Origin: an uncultured Catenibacterium sp.
GTDB lineage: Bacteria > Bacillota_I > Bacilli_A > Erysipelotrichales > Coprobacillaceae
DNA length: 7,159 nt
NCBI GenBank assembly: GCA_900764725.1
Contig: CAAFPB010000374.1
Location: 1 to 7,159, forward strand
Direction of reading: 5' to 3'
Shown here: in pieces, positions 1-6,660 of the stretch
Layout: each line of letters opens with the position of its first letter
How positions within the stretch are numbered: position 1 is the stretch's first letter
Position numbers and translations under genes: made by a program
The notes under the pieces: model-generated
What the model was told of the DNA's origin: nothing
Seen by the model: only the letters and a program-made list of their open reading frames with translations
The model's database searches: none

Positions 1-20
1 ACCTGTTGATTATGGGTAAT

Positions 21-50
21 AAAACCTTATGATTATTCATAGGTTTTTTT
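21..50 (+). terminator. Rho-independent terminator of an upstream gene
   Basis: AAAACCT and ATGA (with one bulged T) pair with TCATAGGTTTT around a TTAT loop, and the 3' arm runs into a T tract. It ends a transcription unit entering from the left. A short in-frame tail at 2-19 (reading PVDYG then TAA) could be the C-terminus of that upstream gene, but it is too short to assign. Confidence 0.7.
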
Positions 51-58
51 GATATAAT
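50..58 (+). promoter_or_regulatory. Extended -10 promoter of the SIMPL-domain gene
   Basis: TGATATAAT is a perfect TATAAT with a TGn extension. No good -35 lies 16-18 bases upstream, which the extended -10 could compensate for. Transcription would start near 65, giving a leader of only about 14 bases that begins at the AAGGAGG ribosome binding site (65-71). Confidence 0.5.
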
Positions 59-78
59 AATGGCAAGGAGGCATAACC

Positions 79-741
79 ATGGAAAAAACAATGAAAATTA
101 CAGGCAAAGGAAAAATCTCTGTTAAACCTGATAGAATTAGACTTAATATGATAACGGAGGAATCATATAAAGAGTATGAAATGACATTAAGTCAATCTAG
201 TAAAACAACAGAGATATTGAAGGAATTATTTGTATCTCTAGGATTTAAAAAGAATGATTTAAAAACCAAAAATTTTGATATTGATACCAAATATGAAAGT
301 TATAAAGCTAAAGATCAAAGCTGGAAAAAGAGACTTGTAGGATATACTTATACACATCGTATGTTGATAGAATTTGATGCAGATAATATGAAACTAGGCG
401 AGATACTCTATGCTTTGGCACATAGTGTGATTACACCAGAAATCTCTATTAAATATACAGTTAGGGATCCAGAAAAACATAAAGATGAATTATTAAAGAA
501 TGCGATAGAAGATTCAAAACATAAAGCAGAAGTTTTAGCTTATGCTGCAAATGTAGAATTAGGTGATATCGTAACTATCGATTATTCATGGGGTGAAATT
601 GACTTTATCTCAGAACCTATACAGAATTTTGTATTTGCTAGTGCAGAAAAAACAATGAGCAGTCCTGGATATGATATAGATATTGAAGCAGATGATATTG
701 ATGTGACAGATACAGTCACTGTGATCTGGAGTATTAAATAA
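79..741 (+). CDS. SIMPL domain (DUF541) protein
   Basis: A 220-residue protein made almost entirely of one SIMPL domain. Visible family features are the N-terminal strand ITGKGKISVKPDRIRL (residues 7-22), the helix rich in Lys and Ala with the ALA/LG pattern at about 136-165 (KNAIEDSKHKAEVLAYAANV, then LGDI), and the closing strand DIDVTDTVTVIWSIK (206-220). There is no signal peptide or membrane segment, so it should be cytosolic, unlike the exported SIMPL proteins of Gram-negative bacteria. The start at 79 is supported by AAGGAGG at 65-71 with 7-base spacing; Met5 is a less well placed alternative. The biochemical role of the family is poorly known: some members are linked to stress tolerance and others to signalling-complex interaction, and nothing here narrows it. 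It has its own promoter and converges on the lysR gene. Confidence 0.85.
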   Translation: MEKTMKITGKGKISVKPDRIRLNMITEESYKEYEMTLSQSSKTTEILKELFVSLGFKKNDLKTKNFDIDTKYESYKAKDQSWKKRLVGYTYTHRMLIEFDADNMKLGEILYALAHSVITPEISIKYTVRDPEKHKDELLKNAIEDSKHKAEVLAYAANVELGDIVTIDYSWGEIDFISEPIQNFVFASAEKTMSSPGYDIDIEADDIDVTDTVTVIWSIK

Positions 742-929
742 TGGTTAATGGAGTAGAGGAAGTACCTGCTCTTCCAATAGAAAATAGACGTGGTAGATAT
801 GCAACTCTTAAGATACAGTCAACGCAAAAGTTGATGAGTAAGCTAGCTAAGGGAAGAAAATTAGGTGAATAAAAGGGCTGGTTCAAATTAGAAAATGTAG
901 AGAAAAATCCTGGAATCATCAATCAATAA
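741..929 (+). pseudogene. Small unrecognised frame, probably a remnant with an in-frame stop
   Basis: ATG at 741 overlaps the TAA of the SIMPL gene (TAATG), with a weak GGAG at 728-731, so translational coupling is possible. The frame encodes 43 residues up to TAA at 870-872, then continues with 18 sensible codons to a second TAA at 927-929. The joined peptide runs ...KLMSKLAKGRKLGE, stop, KGWFKLENVEKNPGIINQ. The composition is protein-like: charged, amphipathic, and without runs of stops. One base change from GAA or AAA would create the first stop. The pattern GRKxGExxGW followed by an acidic-aromatic stretch loosely recalls the C-terminal ends of small type II antitoxins, but I cannot assign a family. 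It may instead be a genuine 43-residue ORF (741-872). No toxin gene lies next to it. Confidence 0.35.
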
Positions 930-996
930 ACTATATATACATATCAAATTAGATATGCCCCATTTAGTGATAAGAAATTCAAACTATTCAAGCGTA

Positions 997-1875
997 TCAT
1001 GTAAAAAACTCTTCACTAATAGAAATATACTTCTCAGTAAATAGACTATCTTTCTCCCAAATGAATTCAAAATTATGCTGGAGCTTGAAATCGTCTAATA
1101 CTATTTCCTTTAAAACACCAACTCGAAGTTCTTCTTTGACTGCAGTTTTGTACATAAAAGAAATACCACAATCTTTCTTAAGCAAGCTAATAATTGTATG
1201 CATATTTTCTATCTGCGTATAATGTATAAAATCAGAAATAGACAAACCACGTACTTGTAGACTTTCTTGTAAAATATGTCTTGTACCAGAACCTTGTTCT
1301 CGTACAAGTAATCTTTCCTCAAGTAAATCATGTAAAGTATGAGGTGTATTCTTAAACTTATGTGATGCAGCGCAAAGGGCAATATAGTCCTCTGTGCTGT
1401 ATTTTTTATGACTATATTTCTCTTTAGGGTAATTCCCTTCTACAATAGCCATATGAATCTTACCTTGATCTAATAGTTTTAATAATTCTGCAGTATTACC
1501 ATAATGAAGATGCAGATTCATTTCAGGATGATTTTTTATAAACTCAGCGAGTCTATTAACTATCGCATATTCACCAATTGTCATAGTTACACCAATGGAT
1601 AATGTTTCTATTATCCCTTCATGACTCTTGATCTCTTTTTTTATATTCTTCTCATCATTTTGCATAGTCATTAAATATTTTCTTAATATCTCTCCAGAAC
1701 GTGTTAAAGATAACTGCTTATTTGAATATTCAAAGAGTGTTGTTTCATATTCTTCTTCTAAATAATGAATATGCTGTGATACAGCAGGTTGCGTAATATG
1801 TAATTCTCTTGCGGCAAGCGTATAATTCAATGTTTCACATACCTTTAAGAAAGTATGAATACGATAATCTAACAT
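997..1875 (-). CDS. LysR-type transcriptional regulator (CysL/YeiE-like)
   Basis: A 292-residue protein of typical LysR length. The N-terminal winged helix-turn-helix covers residues 1-64, with the recognition region AARELHITQPAVSQHIHYLE (21-40) and the wing ending LTRSGE. A linker helix follows at about 65-88, then the two-lobed effector-binding domain at about 90-290. The stretch LVREQGSGTRH (190-200) is the form seen in the CysL/YeiE/CbbR branch, whose members sense small anions or sulfur and carbon metabolites. The start is supported by GAGGTG upstream on the minus strand (complement of 1881-1886). It is divergent from the YeiH-type transporter at 1987, matching the yeiE-yeiH arrangement known in enterobacteria, so it most likely controls that transporter and itself. 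The effector is inferred to be a sulfur oxyanion such as sulfite; the sequence does not show this directly. No terminator is visible after its stop. Confidence 0.92.
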   Translation of the reverse strand: MLDYRIHTFLKVCETLNYTLAARELHITQPAVSQHIHYLEEEYETTLFEYSNKQLSLTRSGEILRKYLMTMQNDEKNIKKEIKSHEGIIETLSIGVTMTIGEYAIVNRLAEFIKNHPEMNLHLHYGNTAELLKLLDQGKIHMAIVEGNYPKEKYSHKKYSTEDYIALCAASHKFKNTPHTLHDLLEERLLVREQGSGTRHILQESLQVRGLSISDFIHYTQIENMHTIISLLKKDCGISFMYKTAVKEELRVGVLKEIVLDDFKLQHNFEFIWEKDSLFTEKYISISEEFFT

Positions 1876-1921
1876 CCCATCACCTCATCAATAATAAATT
1901 CTTATAGTTCAATAGAAATAT

Positions 1922-1936
1922 ATAATTTAAAATTAT
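1922..1936. promoter_or_regulatory. Candidate LysR operator (perfect inverted repeat)
   Basis: ATAATTT and AAATTAT form a perfect 7+7 inverted repeat around a single A, in the gap between the divergent regulator and transporter. It overlaps the probable -35 of the transporter. A second, imperfect dyad (ATTCTTATAG / CAATAGAAAT, 1898-1919) lies closer to lysR. LysR proteins commonly bind such AT-rich dyads between divergent genes. The extreme AT content means chance is a real alternative. Confidence 0.4.
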
Positions 1937-1955
1937 TATAGTCAAGTGATATAAT
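1927..1955 (+). promoter_or_regulatory. Promoter of the YeiH-type transporter
   Basis: TTAAAA (1927-1932), a 17-base spacer, and TATAAT (1950-1955) preceded by the extension TGA. The start would be near 1962, 25 bases before the ATG. The weak -35 inside an inverted repeat suits an activator-dependent promoter controlled by the divergent LysR protein. Confidence 0.6.
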
Positions 1956-1986
1956 GAGCACACATTTATAGAAAGCAGGTTATTTC

Positions 1987-3012
1987 ATGGAAACTATTAA
2001 AAAGAATATATATGGCATACTTGTATGTTTAATTATTGCGATTCCATCATGGTTAATAGGAAAACAATTTCCAGTCATCGGTGGGGCAGTGATATCAATT
2101 CTTGCAGGTATGATTATTACTATGTTTTGGAAAGAAAAAGGTAAAGCAGCATCAGGAATCAAATGGACTTCTAAGATTATCCTACAAACAGCTGTCGTCT
2201 TATTAGGTTTTGGTATGAACTTAGGTGTCATCTTTGAAACAGGAAAGCAGTCATTACCTATTATTATTTGTACAATCTCTACTTCACTTCTTATTGCATG
2301 GCTTTTAAGAAAAATATTACATGTACCATCTAATACATCTATTCTAGTAGGTGTAGGTTCATCTATTTGTGGTGGTTCTGCCATTGCAGCTACCGCACCA
2401 GTCATTGATGCAGATGATGATGAAGTTGCTCAGGCTATTGCGGTTATTTTCTTCTTTAATGTCTTAGCTGCATTATTCTTCCCAATTTTAGGTAAAGCCA
2501 TTGGCTTTGATACATTACATGGTGATGCATTTGGAATATTTGCAGGGACAGCTATTAATGATACATCTTCAGTCACTGCAGCTGCATCTACTTGGGATAG
2601 TATGTGGCATTTAGGAAGTGCTACACTGAATAAAGCTGTTACTGTAAAACTAACTCGTACACTTGCCATTATTCCTATCACTTTAGGATTATCAATGATT
2701 AGAAGTAAGAATAACCAGAAATCTTCAAACTTCAGTTTAAAGAAAGCATTCCCTATGTTTATTCTATACTTTGTTTTAGCTGCCATTATTACTACAGTCA
2801 GCCTTCATATGGGAGTAAGTAGTCAAATTTTCTTACCTATCAAAGAATTATCTAAATTCCTTATTATCATGGCAATGGCTGCGATCGGTCTAAATAGTAA
2901 TGTCATTCACTTAATTAAAACAGGTGGTAAACCATTATTAGTAGGTGCATCTTGCTGGTGTGGTATTACTATTGTTTCATTACTCATGCAGCATGTAATG
3001 GGTATCTGGTAA
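1987..3012 (+). CDS. UPF0324/YeiH family transporter (putative sulfate exporter)
   Basis: A 341-residue integral membrane protein with about ten hydrophobic segments, starting at residues 8-24 and ending near the C-terminus. Family motifs are all present: LLGFGMNLG (72-80), GSSICGGSAIAATAPVI (124-140) followed by the acidic stretch DADDDE, GTAINDTSSVTAAAS (187-201), KLTRT (221-225) and MAMAAIGLNSN (295-305). Length and motif order match complete family members. RefSeq-style names call this family putative sulfate exporters; the transported species is not firmly established, and enterobacterial YeiH is linked to sulfite through its regulator YeiE. The start follows AGGT (1977-1980), a modest ribosome binding site, so translation may be moderate. 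It is transcribed divergently from the LysR gene and ends before a hairpin terminator, so it is a single-gene unit. Confidence 0.9.
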   Translation: METIKKNIYGILVCLIIAIPSWLIGKQFPVIGGAVISILAGMIITMFWKEKGKAASGIKWTSKIILQTAVVLLGFGMNLGVIFETGKQSLPIIICTISTSLLIAWLLRKILHVPSNTSILVGVGSSICGGSAIAATAPVIDADDDEVAQAIAVIFFFNVLAALFFPILGKAIGFDTLHGDAFGIFAGTAINDTSSVTAAASTWDSMWHLGSATLNKAVTVKLTRTLAIIPITLGLSMIRSKNNQKSSNFSLKKAFPMFILYFVLAAIITTVSLHMGVSSQIFLPIKELSKFLIIMAMAAIGLNSNVIHLIKTGGKPLLVGASCWCGITIVSLLMQHVMGIW

Positions 3013-3015
3013 TCA

Positions 3016-3044
3016 TTGACTTTATATACTTTATTTCTTAAGAT
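3016..3044 (+). promoter_or_regulatory. Possible promoter of the LOG-family gene
   Basis: TTGACT (3016-3021, five of six consensus bases), a 17-base spacer and TAAGAT (3039-3044, four of six). Transcription would begin near 3051, just ahead of the hairpin at 3056-3085. The -10 lies in the loop of a small perfect hairpin (TATTTCT / AGAAATA, 3032-3051). Confidence 0.35.
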
Positions 3045-3055
3045 AGAAATAGACT

Positions 3056-3085
3056 AACAGTGAGACTTAGTTCTTACTGTTTTTT
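3056..3085 (+). terminator. Rho-independent terminator after the transporter
   Basis: AACAGTGAGA pairs with TCTTACTGTT (ten pairs including one G-U) around a six-base loop, followed by a run of six T. It lies 44 bases after the transporter stop and ends 3 bases before the AGGAG of the LOG gene. If the promoter at 3016-3044 is real, this hairpin would also sit in the leader of the LOG transcript. Confidence 0.75.
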
Positions 3086-3099
3086 GATAGGAGAATCAT

Positions 3100-3636
3100 A
3101 TGAATATTACAGTATATTTAGGTGCTTTGGAAGGTAATGATCCAGTCCTAAAAGATGCAGTCAAAGAACTTGGTACATGGATTGGAGAAAACAATCATAC
3201 ACTCATCTATGGTGGATCAAAATCAGGATTAATGGGACATATTGCGGAAAGTGTATTAAATGCAGGTGGAGATGTCATTGGAATAGAACCACAATTCTTT
3301 ATTGATGAAGAACTACAATATGATGGCTTAACAGAGCTAATCATTACTAAAGACATGACAGAAAGAAAAACAAAAATGATAGAATTAGGTGATGCTTTTA
3401 TCGCTTTTCCAGGTGGTACAGGAACATTAGAAGAAATATCAGAAGTCATGTCTAAGATTTCATTAAAACAGCTTGATGCCCCTTGTATATTCTATAATCT
3501 CAACGATTATTATAAGGGTATGAAGGAACTTATGTCCCATATGATAGAAATAGGATTATCTACTCATGAGAAACAGAAAGGTATCTATTTTGTATCTAAT
3601 CTAGAAGAGATAAGAAATATTATTGAGGAGGAATAG
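3100..3636 (+). CDS. LOG-family nucleoside 5'-monophosphate phosphoribohydrolase
   Basis: A 178-residue Rossmann-fold protein of the LOG (lonely guy, TIGR00730) family. Enzymes of this family hydrolyse the N-glycosidic bond of nucleoside 5'-monophosphates, releasing free base and ribose 5-phosphate; plant and some bacterial members act on cytokinin ribotides. The nucleotide-binding loop YGGSKSGLMG (37-46), the ERK segment with the expected catalytic Arg (MTERKTKM, 86-93) and the signature PGGTGTLEE with catalytic Glu112 (104-112) are intact, so it should be active. Length fits the family and there is no signal peptide, so it is cytosolic. TAGGAGA at 3088-3094 fixes the start. It is bounded by terminators on both sides. 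Firmicute members are often misnamed lysine decarboxylases; no such activity is expected. The true substrate in this organism cannot be read from sequence. Confidence 0.9.
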   Translation: MNITVYLGALEGNDPVLKDAVKELGTWIGENNHTLIYGGSKSGLMGHIAESVLNAGGDVIGIEPQFFIDEELQYDGLTELIITKDMTERKTKMIELGDAFIAFPGGTGTLEEISEVMSKISLKQLDAPCIFYNLNDYYKGMKELMSHMIEIGLSTHEKQKGIYFVSNLEEIRNIIEEE

Positions 3637-3659
3637 TGATTTTTTTCATTATTCCTTTT
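3629..3659 (+). terminator. Rho-independent terminator spanning the LOG stop codon
   Basis: AGGAATAGTGA pairs with TCATTATTCCT (eleven pairs, one G-U) around a loop of six T, followed by TTT. The TAG stop (3634-3636) lies inside the 5' arm. It separates the LOG gene from the primase-helicase gene. The tail is short, so termination may be incomplete. Confidence 0.7.
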
Positions 3660-3693
3660 ATAATTAGATTAATAATAATTAAGGAGACATACA

Positions 3694-6597
3694 ATGAATC
3701 TAGAAGGACAGAACTTAGAATCATTACGAAAGATGATTAAACATCTCCAAAAAGAAAACCAAGAATTAAAAGAACTACTAAGAAAAAATAATATCACCTT
3801 TAATGAGCCTAAAGAAGAAAAAACAACTGAATCTATAGATGAGAATACATGTATTAAGGATACTTATATTTATGATAAGCTTGTAGCTTACTTTCTTACT
3901 TTATTTCAAGGAAGAAGAGATGTGTATGCACTAAGAGGTTCCAAGGGAGGATATTTTCCCCAGTGTTATAATCGATGGAAGGATTATTGTCCTAAACAAA
4001 ACAACCAAAGAGGTATGTCCTGTCAGAAGTGTCCTTATAGAGAGTGGAAAGCATTAGATAGAGAAGTAGGCAAGAATCACTTATTAGGCTGCAAAGACAA
4101 TTGTACTGATGTCATAGGACTATATCCCTTACTAGAAGATGATACATGTAAGCTACTTGTATTTGATTTTGATAATCATGATGAAAACAATAGTGAAAAT
4201 AATGATTGGAAAGATGAAATTGATGCAATCAGAAAAATATGTCATGAAAATGATATTGATGTATTAATAGAACGTTCACGTTCAGGAAATGGTGCACATG
4301 CATGGATTCTCTTCAAGGAATTTGTACCAGCCTCTCTTGCAAGAGAATTTGGATTACTACTCATTGAGAAGGGGGCACAATCTATTAACCTCAAATCATT
4401 TAAATATTATGATCGTATGTTTCCTACTCAAGACCATAGTGAGGGATTAGGTAATTTAGTCGCATTACCACTTCAAGGACAGGCATTAAAACAAGGCAAT
4501 AGTGCTTTTGTGGATGAAAACTGGAATCCTTACTATGATCAATGGAAATTACTAAAAACAATTCATCAATTAACTAAAAATGAGATAGAAGAACATATTT
4601 ATAAATGGAAAGAGGAACTTTCGATTCCTCAAACTCTTCTTACAGTTGATCAAGGAAAAAGAATCAAGCCTTGGAAAAAGGATGAAAACTTCCATAATGA
4701 AGATGTGATAGAAAAACTCTCTATTGTCCTTGCAGATGGTATCTACGTGGATACACTTAACCTAAAACCTCGCATCCAGAACCAAATCAGACGCTTAGCT
4801 GCTTTTGATAATCCTATATTCTATAAGAATCGTAACTTAGGCCATTCCAATTGGAACCAGCCAAGAGTCATCTATTTAGGAGAAGACATAAATGATTATA
4901 TAAAAATCCCAAGAGGATTATTAGAAACTCTCCTCAATAAGTGTCATTCATCAAATATTGATTATGAAATTATTGATAAGAGAGAAAAAGGCAAACCTAT
5001 TAATGTATCTTTTACAGGTAAACTAAGAGATGAACAAATAACTGCAGCATCTGCTTTATTGAGTTATGATAACGGTGTCCTTAATGCAGCTACTGCATTT
5101 GGCAAGACTGTTGTATCTAGTTATTTAATATCTCAAAGAAAACTCAATACACTCATCATTATGCAGAGTGTCTCATTAATTGATCAATGGGTGGATGAAT
5201 TACATCGTTTTTTAGAAATAAACGAAGATCTGCCTATGTATAAAACAAAAACAGGTAAAGAGAAACAAAGAAAAGATCTCATAGGTGTATTACATGGAAA
5301 TAAAAATACTTTAACTGGTATCATAGATGTTGTATCAGTCAACTCTATTTATGACAATGAAGGCAACTGTCGTTTAAATCATGAATACGGCATGGTGATA
5401 GTAGATGAATGTCATCATGGTGCCTCTCATGTATTTGAGAATGTATTACGTCAAATTAATTCTAAATATATCTATGGTGTGTCTGCGAATGATAAAAGAA
5501 TAGACAGACTTGAAAAGAAAGTCTATATGCAGTTAGGTCCAATCAGACATCAATATACAAGCAAGGAAAGAATTGAAAAACAGACAATTAATCATTATGT
5601 CTTTCCACGTTTTACAAGAGTAATTCCGTTAGGTGAAAATAAAAATGATCTTAATAGTGCTTACTCATTCATCTCTAAAAATGAAAATAGAAATAATATG
5701 ATCATTTCGGATATCAAGAAGTGTATAGAAGAAAAAAGAACACCCATTGTATTAACACGTTTCAAAGAACATGCAAAATCATTGTATGAATCACTAAAGG
5801 AGAATGTCCTAGATCATACATATCTTATTTATGGTGATCATAGTTTTAAGGAAAATGAAGAAGTAAGAAAAACAATATTAGCACTTTCTCATAATGAACC
5901 TTTTATACTTGTTGCGACATCTCAATCAGTTGGTGAAGGATTTAATGTACCTAGACTCGATACACTATTTTTAACTTCTCCTGTATCTGGTGAACCTTTA
6001 GTAGATCAGTTCTTAGGAAGAATCAATAGAGACTATAAGTATAAAAAGAGTGCGATTGTATATGATTATGTAGACTCACATATCCATTATTTCAATAATA
6101 TGTATAAGAAACGCTTATCCGCTTATAGAAAAATCGGCTTTGATGTGATTACTGATCTTGTAAATAATAAACAAAATGTGAATCATATTTATAACTACAG
6201 TGATTATTTAGAAGTATTCAGACAAGATATCCATGAAGCAAATAAAAGCATTATTATTTCTAGTCCTCAATTAGATGAAAAGAAGGTATTATCTTTTATT
6301 GAACTCATTAAGGATGGACAAGAAAAGGGTGTTTCAGTCAATGTATTTACCAAGCAAACAGATGACCCTTATACAAATAATCTCATAGACTTATTATATG
6401 GAAATGGTGTATTTGTAGAAGTATATCCTGATTTAGATTCCTACTTTGCGATTATCGATCAAGAAATCGTATGGTATGGTGGTATCAATCTTCTAGGTAA
6501 ATCAAATATCTATGATAGCTTGATGAGGGTAAAATCAATTACGATTGCGGAAGAACTTATAATTAGTCCTACAGAAACTAAAGATTGTTACTCCTAG
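3694..6597 (+). CDS. TOTE-type primase / SF2 helicase / PLD-like fusion protein
   Basis: A 967-residue multidomain protein. Residues 5-32 are a coiled coil. Residues 55-300 are an archaeo-eukaryotic primase domain of the TOTE conflict-system type: a cysteine cluster (C91, C99, C110, C113, C133, C137) likely binding zinc, catalytic acidic VFDFD (156-160), the sxH-type motif SGNGAHAW with His202, and YYDRMFPTQD then GLGNLVALPLQG (238-262). Residues about 440-800 are an SF2 helicase: LRDEQ (444-448), Walker A AATAFGKT (465-472), DECH (571-574), VSAND for motif III, VGEGFNVPRLD (746-756) and QFLGRINR (772-779). Residues about 838-957 are a PLD-like domain whose HKD motif keeps Asp922 and GGIN (929-932) but has Asp915 and Tyr917 in place of His and Lys. 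Such proteins are predicted to prime, repair or attack DNA in anti-invader systems; this is family inference. AAGGAGA (3681-3687) fixes the start. Base composition matches its neighbours. Confidence 0.88.
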   Translation: MNLEGQNLESLRKMIKHLQKENQELKELLRKNNITFNEPKEEKTTESIDENTCIKDTYIYDKLVAYFLTLFQGRRDVYALRGSKGGYFPQCYNRWKDYCPKQNNQRGMSCQKCPYREWKALDREVGKNHLLGCKDNCTDVIGLYPLLEDDTCKLLVFDFDNHDENNSENNDWKDEIDAIRKICHENDIDVLIERSRSGNGAHAWILFKEFVPASLAREFGLLLIEKGAQSINLKSFKYYDRMFPTQDHSEGLGNLVALPLQGQALKQGNSAFVDENWNPYYDQWKLLKTIHQLTKNEIEEHIYKWKEELSIPQTLLTVDQGKRIKPWKKDENFHNEDVIEKLSIVLADGIYVDTLNLKPRIQNQIRRLAAFDNPIFYKNRNLGHSNWNQPRVIYLGEDINDYIKIPRGLLETLLNKCHSSNIDYEIIDKREKGKPINVSFTGKLRDEQITAASALLSYDNGVLNAATAFGKTVVSSYLISQRKLNTLIIMQSVSLIDQWVDELHRFLEINEDLPMYKTKTGKEKQRKDLIGVLHGNKNTLTGIIDVVSVNSIYDNEGNCRLNHEYGMVIVDECHHGASHVFENVLRQINSKYIYGVSANDKRIDRLEKKVYMQLGPIRHQYTSKERIEKQTINHYVFPRFTRVIPLGENKNDLNSAYSFISKNENRNNMIISDIKKCIEEKRTPIVLTRFKEHAKSLYESLKENVLDHTYLIYGDHSFKENEEVRKTILALSHNEPFILVATSQSVGEGFNVPRLDTLFLTSPVSGEPLVDQFLGRINRDYKYKKSAIVYDYVDSHIHYFNNMYKKRLSAYRKIGFDVITDLVNNKQNVNHIYNYSDYLEVFRQDIHEANKSIIISSPQLDEKKVLSFIELIKDGQEKGVSVNVFTKQTDDPYTNNLIDLLYGNGVFVEVYPDLDSYFAIIDQEIVWYGGINLLGKSNIYDSLMRVKSITIAEELIISPTETKDCYS

Positions 6598-6612
6598 GTT
6601 ACAATCTTTTTT
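6580..6612 (+). terminator. Rho-independent terminator spanning the helicase stop codon
   Basis: AAAGATTGTTAC pairs with GTTACAATCTTT (eleven pairs, one T-T mismatch) around a six-base loop, followed by more T. The last codons (K-D-C-Y) form the 5' arm and the TAG stop (6595-6597) closes the loop. Confidence 0.8.
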
Positions 6613-6627
6613 AATCTCCTTGTATAA

Positions 6628-6636
6628 TGATATAAT
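6628..6636 (+). promoter_or_regulatory. Extended -10 promoter of the transglutaminase-like gene
   Basis: TGATATAAT, identical to the elements at 50-58 and 1947-1955. A second TATAAT lies at 6623-6628. No convincing -35 is seen, as the expected position falls in the T tract of the terminator. The start would be near 6643, leaving a leader of about 18 bases with GGAGG at 6647-6651. Confidence 0.5.
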
Positions 6637-6660
6637 CTATAGTAACGGAGGTGCATCATT

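Noticed and set aside
734..922. Open frame on the minus strand, 62 residues
   Set aside because: No ribosome binding site, no recognisable domain, and it is antisense to the more protein-like small frame at 741-929.
940..957. Inverted repeat CATATC / GATATG as a terminator between the convergent SIMPL and lysR genes
   Set aside because: Only six pairs, all AT-rich, and no T tract follows on either strand.
1980..2786. Two minus-strand open frames inside the transporter gene
   Set aside because: Antisense shadows of a clear UPF0324 coding sequence; they have no family features and no upstream signals.
3207..3449. Minus-strand open frame inside the LOG gene
   Set aside because: Antisense to the conserved LOG motifs; no start signals.
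3100..3636. LOG protein as a nucleotide-sensing partner (SLOG-like) of the adjacent primase-helicase defence gene
   Set aside because: Its catalytic Arg and PGGxGTxxE signature are those of an ordinary enzyme, it lacks any effector domain, and a terminator separates the two genes. Adjacency alone is not evidence.
3637..6660. Mobile-element boundaries around the primase-helicase gene
   Set aside because: I compared the flanks at 3637-3693 and 6598-6660 by eye and saw no shared direct or inverted repeats, tRNA remnant, or integrase/transposase.
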